The notes beneath the pieces were generated by a model. The model searched no databases, was not told the DNA's origin, and saw only the letters and a list, made by a program, of their open reading frames with translations. Both the position numbers and the translations under genes were made by a program. DNA of 64,000 nucleotides from a virus, in the IMG/VR virus record IMGVR_UViG_3300047470_000115, positions 1-64,000 of that record; one strand, given 5' to 3'. Of the stretch, positions 52,120 through 58,725 are shown piece after piece. Position 1 is the first letter of the stretch, and the number at the start of each line of letters is the position of its first letter.

Positions 52120-52622
52120 TGCGCAGCACCCCTCGACTCTGCTTCACGGGCTCCAGGTGATGACCTGTATTCGGGGAGGTTGTATACCTCATCCTTCGCC
52201 ATGCAGCATGTCGGTTCAAGCACCACGTTGCGCCCGGAAGCGTCCGCCTCAAGGACGATGTAGCACTTCCAGGCACGAGTGCGAGACCGGACAGTCCGGC
52301 TCGCCTCGCCGAGTGGGTAGAAGATTACCTTCGAGACCATGATCTGACCCCGAGGGAACTGTCCACTGCACTCGTCACAGGTGACTTCACCCTTACCAAC
52401 CTTGGTGTGGCTGCGCTGCGGAATGTTCCACTCGTCAGACTTGCCGAGGCATTCCGGGCACAGCCAGTCAACCGTTCGAGACCTCTTCTGGCTCGACGGT
52501 TCACCAAGCATATGAAAGGCGACCTTCATCACGAAGATTTCAGATCGCCTCACGTCGTTGCCACACCTTGTGCACCTTTTCATGGTGTCACTGGCAGCAT
52601 TGACGGCCTTTTTTAGAGTCAC
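52116..52622 (-). CDS. Protein with duplicated zinc-finger module
   Basis: 168 residues from the GTG at 52622 (GTGA overlap, GAGGT upstream). Two homologous halves: CTRCGNDVRRSEIFVMKV ... WLCPEC (about 16-60) and CDECSGQFPRGQIMVSKV ... WKC (about 80-125), sharing FxMLGE/FYPLGE and RSRT. The second copy has lost the last Cys pair or uses a later CC. An internal duplication of a zinc module; no function known. Confidence 0.72.
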   Translation of the reverse strand: MTLKKAVNAASDTMKRCTRCGNDVRRSEIFVMKVAFHMLGEPSSQKRSRTVDWLCPECLGKSDEWNIPQRSHTKVGKGEVTCDECSGQFPRGQIMVSKVIFYPLGEASRTVRSRTRAWKCYIVLEADASGRNVVLEPTCCMAKDEVYNLPEYRSSPGAREAESRGAAQ

Positions 52623-52993
52623 CCGTACCTCGCTTGGGACCATTCGCCAACTTCCGAACGGAACCTTTTGCGACGCTCTTCAAGCATAGGCGCCCGAAGC
52701 ACTCCAGTGTGGCGACGAAGTTCGGCGTCGCTCAGTAGTGGAGCCAGACACATAATCGCAGCCAGGAGGGCGGGATCGTCTTCCTCGGATACAGTTTCTG
52801 TGTCGATGGGTTCTTTTGTTTGAGCGGCTACCCCGACAGGGGCGCTACTAAACTTGGGAACACCCTTTCGAATCGGTTTTACCTGCGCCGGTTCTGCTGT
52901 CAAGCGACGAGAGGCCCGCGCGGTTACCTTCTTGACTGGTTTGTCATTGGGGCATTCGCACGGGCTCTCACAGCAGATCAAGCATTCGTCCAT
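52619..52993 (-). CDS. Small Cys-rich N-terminus protein
   Basis: 124 residues from the ATG at 52993 with GAGG upstream. CLICC and CECP in the first 15 residues form a compact metal-binding knuckle; a basic linker and a helical C-terminus (LLAAIMCLAPLLSDAELRRH) follow. First gene after the promoter at 53034-53062. Function unknown. Confidence 0.68.
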   Translation of the reverse strand: MDECLICCESPCECPNDKPVKKVTARASRRLTAEPAQVKPIRKGVPKFSSAPVGVAAQTKEPIDTETVSEEDDPALLAAIMCLAPLLSDAELRRHTGVLRAPMLEERRKRFRSEVGEWSQARYG

Positions 52994-53033
52994 GACGACC
53001 TCACTAAATCCGCTTCGCATCGTTCCATGGTCG

Positions 53034-53062
53034 ATTATAGACCTATCCCCCGGTCGGGGCAA
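53034..53062 (-). promoter_or_regulatory. Sigma70 promoter with consensus -10
   Basis: Minus strand TTGCCC (53062-53057), 17-bp spacer, TATAAT (53039-53034), start at about 53027. It lies across the end of the gene at 53043, and drives the run 52993 to about 49731 (zinc proteins, recombinase, regulator). Confidence 0.78.
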
Positions 53063-53729
53063 ACCTATTCGGCTGAGCGGCAATTCGCTTAACCAAGGGA
53101 AGTTCGACGTTGTTGACCTCGGCGAGGAAGTCCGCATCCATACCGGCGCGCAGGCCCTTGATCAGGCGAGACAGAACCTTGCTGTCCAGCGCCTCGATCT
53201 TGAAGTCGAGAGGATGCTTGGTTACCGGCACCGCCTTGGCAGTGGTCACGCGGGTTCGGGCGCCAAGTTCCTGCACCGAGTGCGGTACCTCGCAGCCGGG
53301 CGTGGCACGCTTCGGGATCTCACCCTTGCGCATCTTCAGGCGCTCGGCACCTTCAGCCATCACGGCATGCGGCGACTTCCAGAACGGCTGGTCCATCAGG
53401 AAGATGCACTTGGCGATGCCGAGGATCTCGCCCTTGGCCTGCTCCTTCTGGGGCGGGTCAGTCTCGGGGTCAACTGCGCGGTCAACCGCCAGGTCGAGCT
53501 GGTCCCACTGCATCTCGCGAAGACTCTTACCAACGGGCATGAACTGTGATGCCTCTCGTGCTCCGAACGGGCAGGGCCCGTTGGTCTCATGCTTCAGGAG
53601 GATGCCGTCAGCCTCTTCTACGGAGCCAGCACACACGTAGAAGTTGCAGCTGATCGCACTGCAACTTACCGAGTACGGCCAACGAGCCGAATCGTACGTG
53701 TTAGTGAAACCGCGAGTGTTAACTGGCAT
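53043..53729 (-). CDS. Unknown protein sharing a module with the 49731 regulator
   Basis: 228 residues from the ATG at 53729; the ribosome site is weak and the start overlaps the previous gene by 11 nt. N-terminus carries a zinc-like Cys set (SCSAISCNFYVCAG, C near 50), the middle has a CIFLMDQPFWKSPH segment, and the last 50 residues repeat the LLAE/VKRIAAQP module of the protein at 49731-50780. Possibly two paralogous regulators. No known family. Confidence 0.66.
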   Translation of the reverse strand: MPVNTRGFTNTYDSARWPYSVSCSAISCNFYVCAGSVEEADGILLKHETNGPCPFGAREASQFMPVGKSLREMQWDQLDLAVDRAVDPETDPPQKEQAKGEILGIAKCIFLMDQPFWKSPHAVMAEGAERLKMRKGEIPKRATPGCEVPHSVQELGARTRVTTAKAVPVTKHPLDFKIEALDSKVLSRLIKGLRAGMDADFLAEVNNVELPLVKRIAAQPNRFAPTGG

Positions 53730-54084
53730 CCGTGGGACCGTCTTTCTGGGTGAACGTGAACGCCTTGCCGTCCTCGGTGCGGATGATGCCCCATGCTTCC
53801 AGCATGGTAGAGTACACGTCCCAGAGGTGCGACGCACGCAACTTGCGCACGTCATCCAGCTTCGGGTCCGGCTTGGGATCGTCAGGCGGTCCGTACTCGT
53901 CTACGATGTTGTTTGCGTACTGCAGGAGGATGCGACGAAGGTGCGTGTACCTGTGCTCCCAGGTGCGCTCCTCCCCCTGGATGGCCTCGTCATTCTCGAC
54001 CCACGGCTCTATGGCGGTGTTGCACGCCCAGAGGAGGTGCTTAAGGTGAGCCAATGCTCGATCCACCGTAATCTCCTGATCCAT
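53719..54084 (-). CDS. Unknown helical protein (121 aa)
   Basis: Helical throughout, with a Pro/Asp loop near 65-80. AGGGG before the ATG. It begins 24 bp after the terminator at 54109-54146 without an obvious promoter, so it probably relies on read-through. Family unknown. Confidence 0.68.
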   Translation of the reverse strand: MDQEITVDRALAHLKHLLWACNTAIEPWVENDEAIQGEERTWEHRYTHLRRILLQYANNIVDEYGPPDDPKPDPKLDDVRKLRASHLWDVYSTMLEAWGIIRTEDGKAFTFTQKDGPTDAS

Positions 54085-54099
54085 TGCTAGCCCCTACCC

Positions 54100-54146
54100 C
54101 ATACAAAGAGACCTGCACGGCAGCCTTGCGACTGCCGTGCAGGTCT
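54100..54146 (-). terminator. Intrinsic terminator after the 54161 gene
   Basis: Perfect 15-bp arms (54132-54146 and 54109-54123), 8-nt loop, then CTTTGTATG on the minus strand. Together with the promoter at 54752 it makes a one-gene transcription unit. Confidence 0.82.
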
Positions 54147-54160
54147 TCGAACTTCTGATA

Positions 54161-54664
54161 CTACGCCGACCGCTGAAGCGAGGCCGCCTCGATGCGCGCC
54201 CTCACGTCGGGCGACACGCCCTGAAGTGCGTTGGACGACTTGGTGTTGCTACCCGAGTCGTTGTGGTCGTGCGCGAGGGGCTCGTGGTCGATCTTCTCAT
54301 GCTCGACCAGTGCCGCCTCGTCACTCATGCCGTTCACCTTGTCGAGCGACCAGCCGTGAGCGTCGGCAAGGTGGCGCCGCACCGTGGCCGCCTTGGCGGG
54401 GTGCAGGCTACGCTTGCTGACGAGACGAAGGCGTGTCTCGGTGGCCTCGAACCCGAGGATGTTCCCGCCCTCCACGAGGATGGGAACTCCGCGACCTCGC
54501 GGATTGAAGAACACCAGAGGGTCCTTGATGTTGACCTTGAGATTCTTGATCTCCCCCGTCTTGGAGACCTCTTCGTCGTCCTCGATGTATCGAAGAGTGA
54601 TGGTCTTGCCGACGTAGGGGACCAGCTGCTCAAGGTCGAACGATGTCTGAGTGTCGCCAGGCAT
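54161..54664 (-). CDS. Unknown His-rich protein, single-gene unit
   Basis: 167 residues, ATG with GAGGAG upstream. Residues 10-75 are beta-rich (KTITLRYIEDDEEVSKTGEI, FNPRGRGVPILVEGG), perhaps an SH3-like domain. Residues 90-140 contain LADAHGWSLDKV and SDEAALVEHEKIDHEPLAHDH, a His-rich helical motif also seen in other actinophage proteins that could bind metal. It has its own promoter, operators and terminator, so its dose is strictly controlled. Function unknown. Confidence 0.75.
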   Translation of the reverse strand: MPGDTQTSFDLEQLVPYVGKTITLRYIEDDEEVSKTGEIKNLKVNIKDPLVFFNPRGRGVPILVEGGNILGFEATETRLRLVSKRSLHPAKAATVRRHLADAHGWSLDKVNGMSDEAALVEHEKIDHEPLAHDHNDSGSNTKSSNALQGVSPDVRARIEAASLQRSA

Positions 54665-54730
54665 CCCGTTTTCTCCTCATCGCCGAAGGCCGATCCGACT
54701 ACCATTGCTCGACAGTCTCTCAAGACTTGA

Positions 54731-54819
54731 CCGCCGTTACCGCTAGTATGCATATTACCGGAACACACCGCACTCAGCAAGCGAAATAAAACGGGGTGTT
54801 GCGGGTACGGTAACGGCGG
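54731..54819. repeat. Widely spaced 12-bp inverted repeat around a promoter
   Basis: CCGCCGTTACCG at 54731-54742 and its exact complement CGGTAACGGCGG at 54808-54819, 65 bp apart. They bracket the promoter at 54752-54780: one lies just after the transcription start, the other upstream of the -35 box. Confidence 0.7.
54752..54780 (-). promoter_or_regulatory. Sigma70 promoter of the 54161 gene
   Basis: Minus strand TTGCTG (54780-54775), 17-bp spacer, TAATAT (54757-54752); start at about 54745. The downstream repeat copy (54731-54742) covers about +4 to +15, ideal for repression. Confidence 0.75.
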
Positions 54820-54823
54820 GCTC

Positions 54824-57700
54824 TTATGACAGAAGCCTCTCGCGAAGTTTCTCGGAGACGAGATGAACATCCTGCGGACCGCTGACGACCACCGTATCAA
54901 GGCCATACGCCGAAGGGCTATCCGTGTTAATGCCCACACCCACGAGGTGAATTCCGGCAGCCTTGCACAGTTCGATGTTGTCCGTGAGGATATCCAGTTC
55001 CTCGTTGTAGTTGGCTTGCGGCATGCGGCCGTCAGTGAAGTAGAAGAATACCTTGTCGGTCGCTCGAATCCCCTGCATCTGCTTACGGTAGAACTCGAGC
55101 GTATGTCCGTCGAGGTTCTCCGAGTCCGGGCCGAGAGTCGACACGGCCTCACGCGCACGAGCACTCCACGGCTCATTGAACGGCTTACACTCGTACATGT
55201 TCGCAACGAGCTTCGTGTCGTACGTCATGACAGGCTGACGGCTACGTCCGCGCCCCTGCCACTGCCTCCACTGCCACTGCGCCGAGTGACCCCAGACTGC
55301 GAACTTGACACCAGGCAGGGCGTTCATCGCATCAGCCATGACCAGGGCACACTGCTTGAGTAGCAGGAGGTTTATGCCGGTCGTGCTGGCCGACAGGTCA
55401 ATGCCCATACCAACTGCATACTCGCGCTTAGCGGGACGCTGCTTCTTCTGGAAGACGCGATCGTCTCCGAAGGGGACGCGTCGCGCCAGCATCGAGCCTG
55501 CAATGTCGCCAGTCTTGCGGTTTCGAACCTGACTCGACCTTTTATTGAAGTCGAAGATCGGCCTGACCGCACCAATGAAACGACTGATGTCCGCAATGCT
55601 CGGCTCGAATGCACCCTCGATGCCGAGCTGCGCATTGTTGTAGTTCGCAAGCGACCGATAAGGCTCGTAGGCATGCGTCCAGGCGAGTGCTGCATCTCGA
55701 CCGTTCTCGTCGAGTGCATGTCGATCTGGGCGTGAAATCAACAGGCCAGTGACATCTCGACGGACAACGTCGAAGGCCATGATCTGGGAATCTGCTGTTC
55801 CCATCTCCTCTTCGAGTGTCTTGATCTGCTCTGGACTGACGGTGTCCTTGCTGGCCGTAGCCTGGTGGGCGAACTGCTCGAAGCCCTTCTCTAGATCTTC
55901 CGGCGTGCCGTACTCGCTCGGATCGATCTGCTGCGGCTGGCGGTCTAGAGGCTCATCACCCTTCTCGTCAAGGTTCTCGCGATCGAAGTCCTCGTCCTCG
56001 TCGCCATCCCACGGACTGTCTTCGGAGTCGTCGTCGCCCTGCTCTGTCGAGTCGGAAGCCTCACCATCAGCCTCGCCGTCAACTTCACCGTCAGAGTCGT
56101 CATCAGAGTCACCGTCACCCTCGCCTTCGCCAGAGCCGGTGCCGCCCGATCCACTTCCGCCATCGGGCGCCTCGTCCTCTCCGTCACCGTCCCCGGTATC
56201 GGGCGTGACTGATGAAGAGGAGTCGTCGTCCCCGTCCTCCGAGCCATCCTGGGCCGGTTCCCCGCCACCGTCCGACGATTCCGAATCGTCGCCTTCACCC
56301 TCAGATTCCTCGCCTGTGCCGCCAGGGCCACCAGAGTCCGACTCCTTGTCGGCATCTTCGGCGTCTCCCTGACCGCTACCCTCGTCGGCGTCGTCGCCGC
56401 CTTCATCCTCGTCGGACTCATCCGACCCCTGGCCGCCGTCAGCGTCGTCGCCCTCGTCGGAGTTCGACTCATCATCCTGCTGGTCAGTACCACCAGACGA
56501 GTCAGACTCCTCGGCATCTTCCGACTCCTCGTCGGACTCGCCATCACTCTGGCCGCCGTCGGAGTCGGAATCCGAGTCAGACTCTTCTTGCCCGTCGTTG
56601 TCACCAGAGTCTTCGTCGGAATCCTCGTCGGACGAGTCATCGGACTCTTCGAACTGAATTTCAGTCTGTTCGCCAGGTCCAGCCGAGTCGTCCGGCTCGC
56701 TGTCGTCCTCATCCTTCGGCTCGGGCTGCGGCTGGGGCTCGCCGTCCTGGTCGTCCTCGTCCTCGTCCTCGCTGTCCTGCTCCGGGAAGAACCCGAGCTC
56801 CTGCGCGATAGACAGGAAGTCCTGTGATGCATGGAAGGCGTCGCGAACGGTCCTCATGCCGCCTTCGAGCGACCTCGCGAACTCCTGCATGACGGGATTC
56901 TCGATCGCCTCTACGACCGGCTCGCTGTACGCAGTTGGCACAAACGAATCCAGCACCAGGTTATAGAACGCGACCACGAGCTGGACGTTGAGGGGCTGAC
57001 CCCTGAAGGGCATCCACACCTTCTCGCCCTCGTCACCCTCGATCATCTCGCCGCCGGACTCCTGGCGACGGATAATGTCAGCGCGACGCACGCGAGCTGA
57101 ACCAGGGCGAACCTTACCCATCTTCAGGTCGACGCGCACATCTTCCATGATGTTGACGATCGCCGGAAGATACGGCGACGAGACGGCTGCGACAGTCATC
57201 CAGTCGGGCGACCGCATCAGTGCCTCGCGGAGCTTCTCACCCGTAGCCTGATCGACCTTTCCGGTCGAGATCATGCGACGGATGGCAGACATGATGTCAG
57301 CATCCTTAGCGGGCTCGAAAGTATTGTGTGCTACGTGCGAGATCTCGTGAACCATGCGGGACATAACGAGATCGTTGATAGCGCAGCGCCTGCACCTCGA
57401 CTCGCCATAGGAGGTCCGAAGATCACAGAAGTTCGGCTGGTGCGAACCGGCCTTGCCGAGGGCGAGAGGCGGACGCACGTAGATGTCCTGGTTGTCGGTC
57501 CAAGACTTGTCCCATGTCAGCCGCACTCGAAGTGAAGGCCGCTTAGTGACTACCCTCGCGAACGACTCAAGCATCGGACGCATGGCTGCGAACTCCTGCG
57601 CCGTCTGTCGAACCAACTCGCGCAGGGCGTGATTCGCCATGTCCTGCGTATCGACTGCAACCTCAAGGGGATCTCCCCCCTCGTACACACTGCTAACCAT
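54824..57700 (-). CDS. Metallopeptidase-like / VWA-domain protein
   Basis: 958 residues. N-terminal domain with a zinc-protease signature HEISH at 118-122 and Cys at 92, 103 and 106. A 300-residue Asp/Glu/Ser-rich acidic stretch (about 310-620) follows. The C-terminal domain is von Willebrand A-like, with a MIDAS DLSAS near 765 and FYFTDG near 885. Putative-metallopeptidase plus VWA proteins (DUF2201-type; CobT-like architecture) act with MoxR/CobS AAA+ ATPases, here encoded at 58726-60333. Such pairs remodel proteins or insert metals. Role in the phage is unknown. ATG with a GGGGCGT stretch upstream. Confidence 0.83.
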   Translation of the reverse strand: MVSSVYEGGDPLEVAVDTQDMANHALRELVRQTAQEFAAMRPMLESFARVVTKRPSLRVRLTWDKSWTDNQDIYVRPPLALGKAGSHQPNFCDLRTSYGESRCRRCAINDLVMSRMVHEISHVAHNTFEPAKDADIMSAIRRMISTGKVDQATGEKLREALMRSPDWMTVAAVSSPYLPAIVNIMEDVRVDLKMGKVRPGSARVRRADIIRRQESGGEMIEGDEGEKVWMPFRGQPLNVQLVVAFYNLVLDSFVPTAYSEPVVEAIENPVMQEFARSLEGGMRTVRDAFHASQDFLSIAQELGFFPEQDSEDEDEDDQDGEPQPQPEPKDEDDSEPDDSAGPGEQTEIQFEESDDSSDEDSDEDSGDNDGQEESDSDSDSDGGQSDGESDEESEDAEESDSSGGTDQQDDESNSDEGDDADGGQGSDESDEDEGGDDADEGSGQGDAEDADKESDSGGPGGTGEESEGEGDDSESSDGGGEPAQDGSEDGDDDSSSSVTPDTGDGDGEDEAPDGGSGSGGTGSGEGEGDGDSDDDSDGEVDGEADGEASDSTEQGDDDSEDSPWDGDEDEDFDRENLDEKGDEPLDRQPQQIDPSEYGTPEDLEKGFEQFAHQATASKDTVSPEQIKTLEEEMGTADSQIMAFDVVRRDVTGLLISRPDRHALDENGRDAALAWTHAYEPYRSLANYNNAQLGIEGAFEPSIADISRFIGAVRPIFDFNKRSSQVRNRKTGDIAGSMLARRVPFGDDRVFQKKQRPAKREYAVGMGIDLSASTTGINLLLLKQCALVMADAMNALPGVKFAVWGHSAQWQWRQWQGRGRSRQPVMTYDTKLVANMYECKPFNEPWSARAREAVSTLGPDSENLDGHTLEFYRKQMQGIRATDKVFFYFTDGRMPQANYNEELDILTDNIELCKAAGIHLVGVGINTDSPSAYGLDTVVVSGPQDVHLVSEKLRERLLS

Positions 57701-57708
57701 TTCGCGTC

Positions 57709-57732
57709 ACGCCCCAAAGTATTACGCCCCAA
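57709..57732 (-). repeat. Short direct repeat before the VWA gene
   Basis: TTGGGGCGT occurs twice on the minus strand (57724-57732 and 57709-57717, 15 bp apart), directly upstream of the start at 57700. It may be an operator or simply a duplicated G-rich ribosome site. Confidence 0.4.
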
Positions 57733-57792
57733 CTTCCACTGCCCAGCCCGGAGGCATCGCTACCCCCGGACCAGGTCGAAGCTGCTGGTACG

Positions 57793-58062
57793 TCAGTTCG
57801 TGCGGAGCTTCTCGCCGATGATCTCCAGGCCGACCTCGTCGGACAGCTCGGCCAGTCGCTCCAGCGCCGCCCGGTCCCACGTGGACAGCTGCGCCTTCTC
57901 GTCGAGGGTCAGTCGCTCCCAGAGGAGCGACGCGAACCCGAGGGCTGCCACCGATGCCTCGGCAGGCAGCTCGTCGACCAGCTCGTAGGCGACCTCGGGG
58001 AACTCGGGCATCGCCGACTCGTCGTCGAAGACCGTGTGCGTGTTGATGGTGGACTCAGTCAT
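57793..58062 (-). CDS. Small acidic helical protein between AAA+ and VWA genes
   Basis: 89 residues from the ATG at 58062 with GGAGGAA upstream; overlaps the previous gene by 8 nt. Acidic, helical (FPEVAYELVDELPAEASVAAL ... AALERLAELSDEV). Strongly G/C-biased codons. Possibly an accessory of the ATPase/VWA system because of its position. Confidence 0.68.
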   Translation of the reverse strand: MTESTINTHTVFDDESAMPEFPEVAYELVDELPAEASVAALGFASLLWERLTLDEKAQLSTWDRAALERLAELSDEVGLEIIGEKLRTN

Positions 58063-58315
58063 TGGATTCCTCCGAGTTGATACCTGTTGCGTCACCGACG
58101 GCCTGCGTGGACTCGTCGGGGCTTGTGGGCGGCGCAGGCCAGTAGAGCTCGACCTGTATCTTCGAGTGCATGAACTCGATGGCGCCGGTGTGGGTCGCGG
58201 CCAGCTGGTCGAAGATCGGCGTGCCGGGGTCTGCCTGCGGACGTACGAACCAGTCAGCCGACTCGTCGGTAGTGGGCCTGGGTCCTGTTCGCTGGAAGAA
58301 TGCTGTCGCGTTCAC
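58055..58315 (-). CDS. Small unknown protein next to the HNH gene
   Basis: 86 residues from the GTG at 58315 with GAGGAG upstream. Residues 1-60 contain WFVRPQADPGTPIFDQLAAT and the segment EFMHSKIQVELYW; the C-terminus is Ser/Asp-rich. It starts 9 nt after the HNH stop. Unknown function. Confidence 0.65.
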   Translation of the reverse strand: MNATAFFQRTGPRPTTDESADWFVRPQADPGTPIFDQLAATHTGAIEFMHSKIQVELYWPAPPTSPDESTQAVGDATGINSEESND

Positions 58316-58323
58316 GCTGCTCC

Positions 58324-58665
58324 TCAGTGTGAGAACTGGTTTCGGCGCCCCCATGGACGTCGCTCTGCGGCCAGAGCCAAGTTTTCCATGTTGCTGATCT
58401 GCTTCAGGTGAACGGGGTTGCAGCACCCCTTGTTGTTGCACTTGTGGTCAACAACAAAGCCTTCGATCAGGTCACCCACCCAGTGATCGAAGGCTAGTCT
58501 GTGAGATAGAACCGTCTTGCCGCTCGCAATGCAGAAGCGACCGTACCCCTTGCCAGTGACAGATCCCTGCCACACCCAGCAGGGACCGAGTTCCCAGTCG
58601 GGATCTGTCACGATTCTGACCCGGCGAACCTTTGCCAGGAACTTGTCTAGTTGCTCGCGTGTCAT
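58324..58665 (-). CDS. HNH homing endonuclease
   Basis: 113 residues. Classical HNH fold: CWVWQGSVTGKGYGRF near 29-44, SHRLAFDHWVG near 54-64, VVDHKCNNKGCCNPVHLKQ near 71-89 with the catalytic His of the first HNH motif and the Cys zinc knuckle, then NMENL. Free-standing homing endonuclease genes of this size cut cognate phage DNA lacking the gene. It interrupts the AAA+/VWA operon between 58055 and 58726. Its ribosome site and ATG lie in a 15-bp hairpin, which should keep translation low. Confidence 0.88.
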   Translation of the reverse strand: MTREQLDKFLAKVRRVRIVTDPDWELGPCWVWQGSVTGKGYGRFCIASGKTVLSHRLAFDHWVGDLIEGFVVDHKCNNKGCCNPVHLKQISNMENLALAAERRPWGRRNQFSH

Positions 58666-58704
58666 CGTAGCCTCCCCGACCAGATCTTAGGAGGCTACGA
58701 TGAC
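58661..58704 (-). promoter_or_regulatory. Hairpin sequestering the HNH start
   Basis: Minus strand: GTCATCGTAGCCTCC (58704-58690), 14-nt loop, GGAGGCTACGATGAC (58675-58661). The 3' arm contains the whole ribosome site GGAGG and the ATG (58665-58663) of the HNH gene, paired over 15 bp. The same dyad places an identical GGAGG-ATG on the plus strand. Confidence 0.8.
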
Positions 58705-58725
58705 GAAACCATGCGCACAACTATT

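Noticed and set aside
56212-56811. Plus-strand open frames over the acidic linker of the VWA protein
   Set aside because: Opposite-strand reading of Asp/Glu/Ser codons gives Arg/Pro/Ser-rich sequence; a typical composition artefact.
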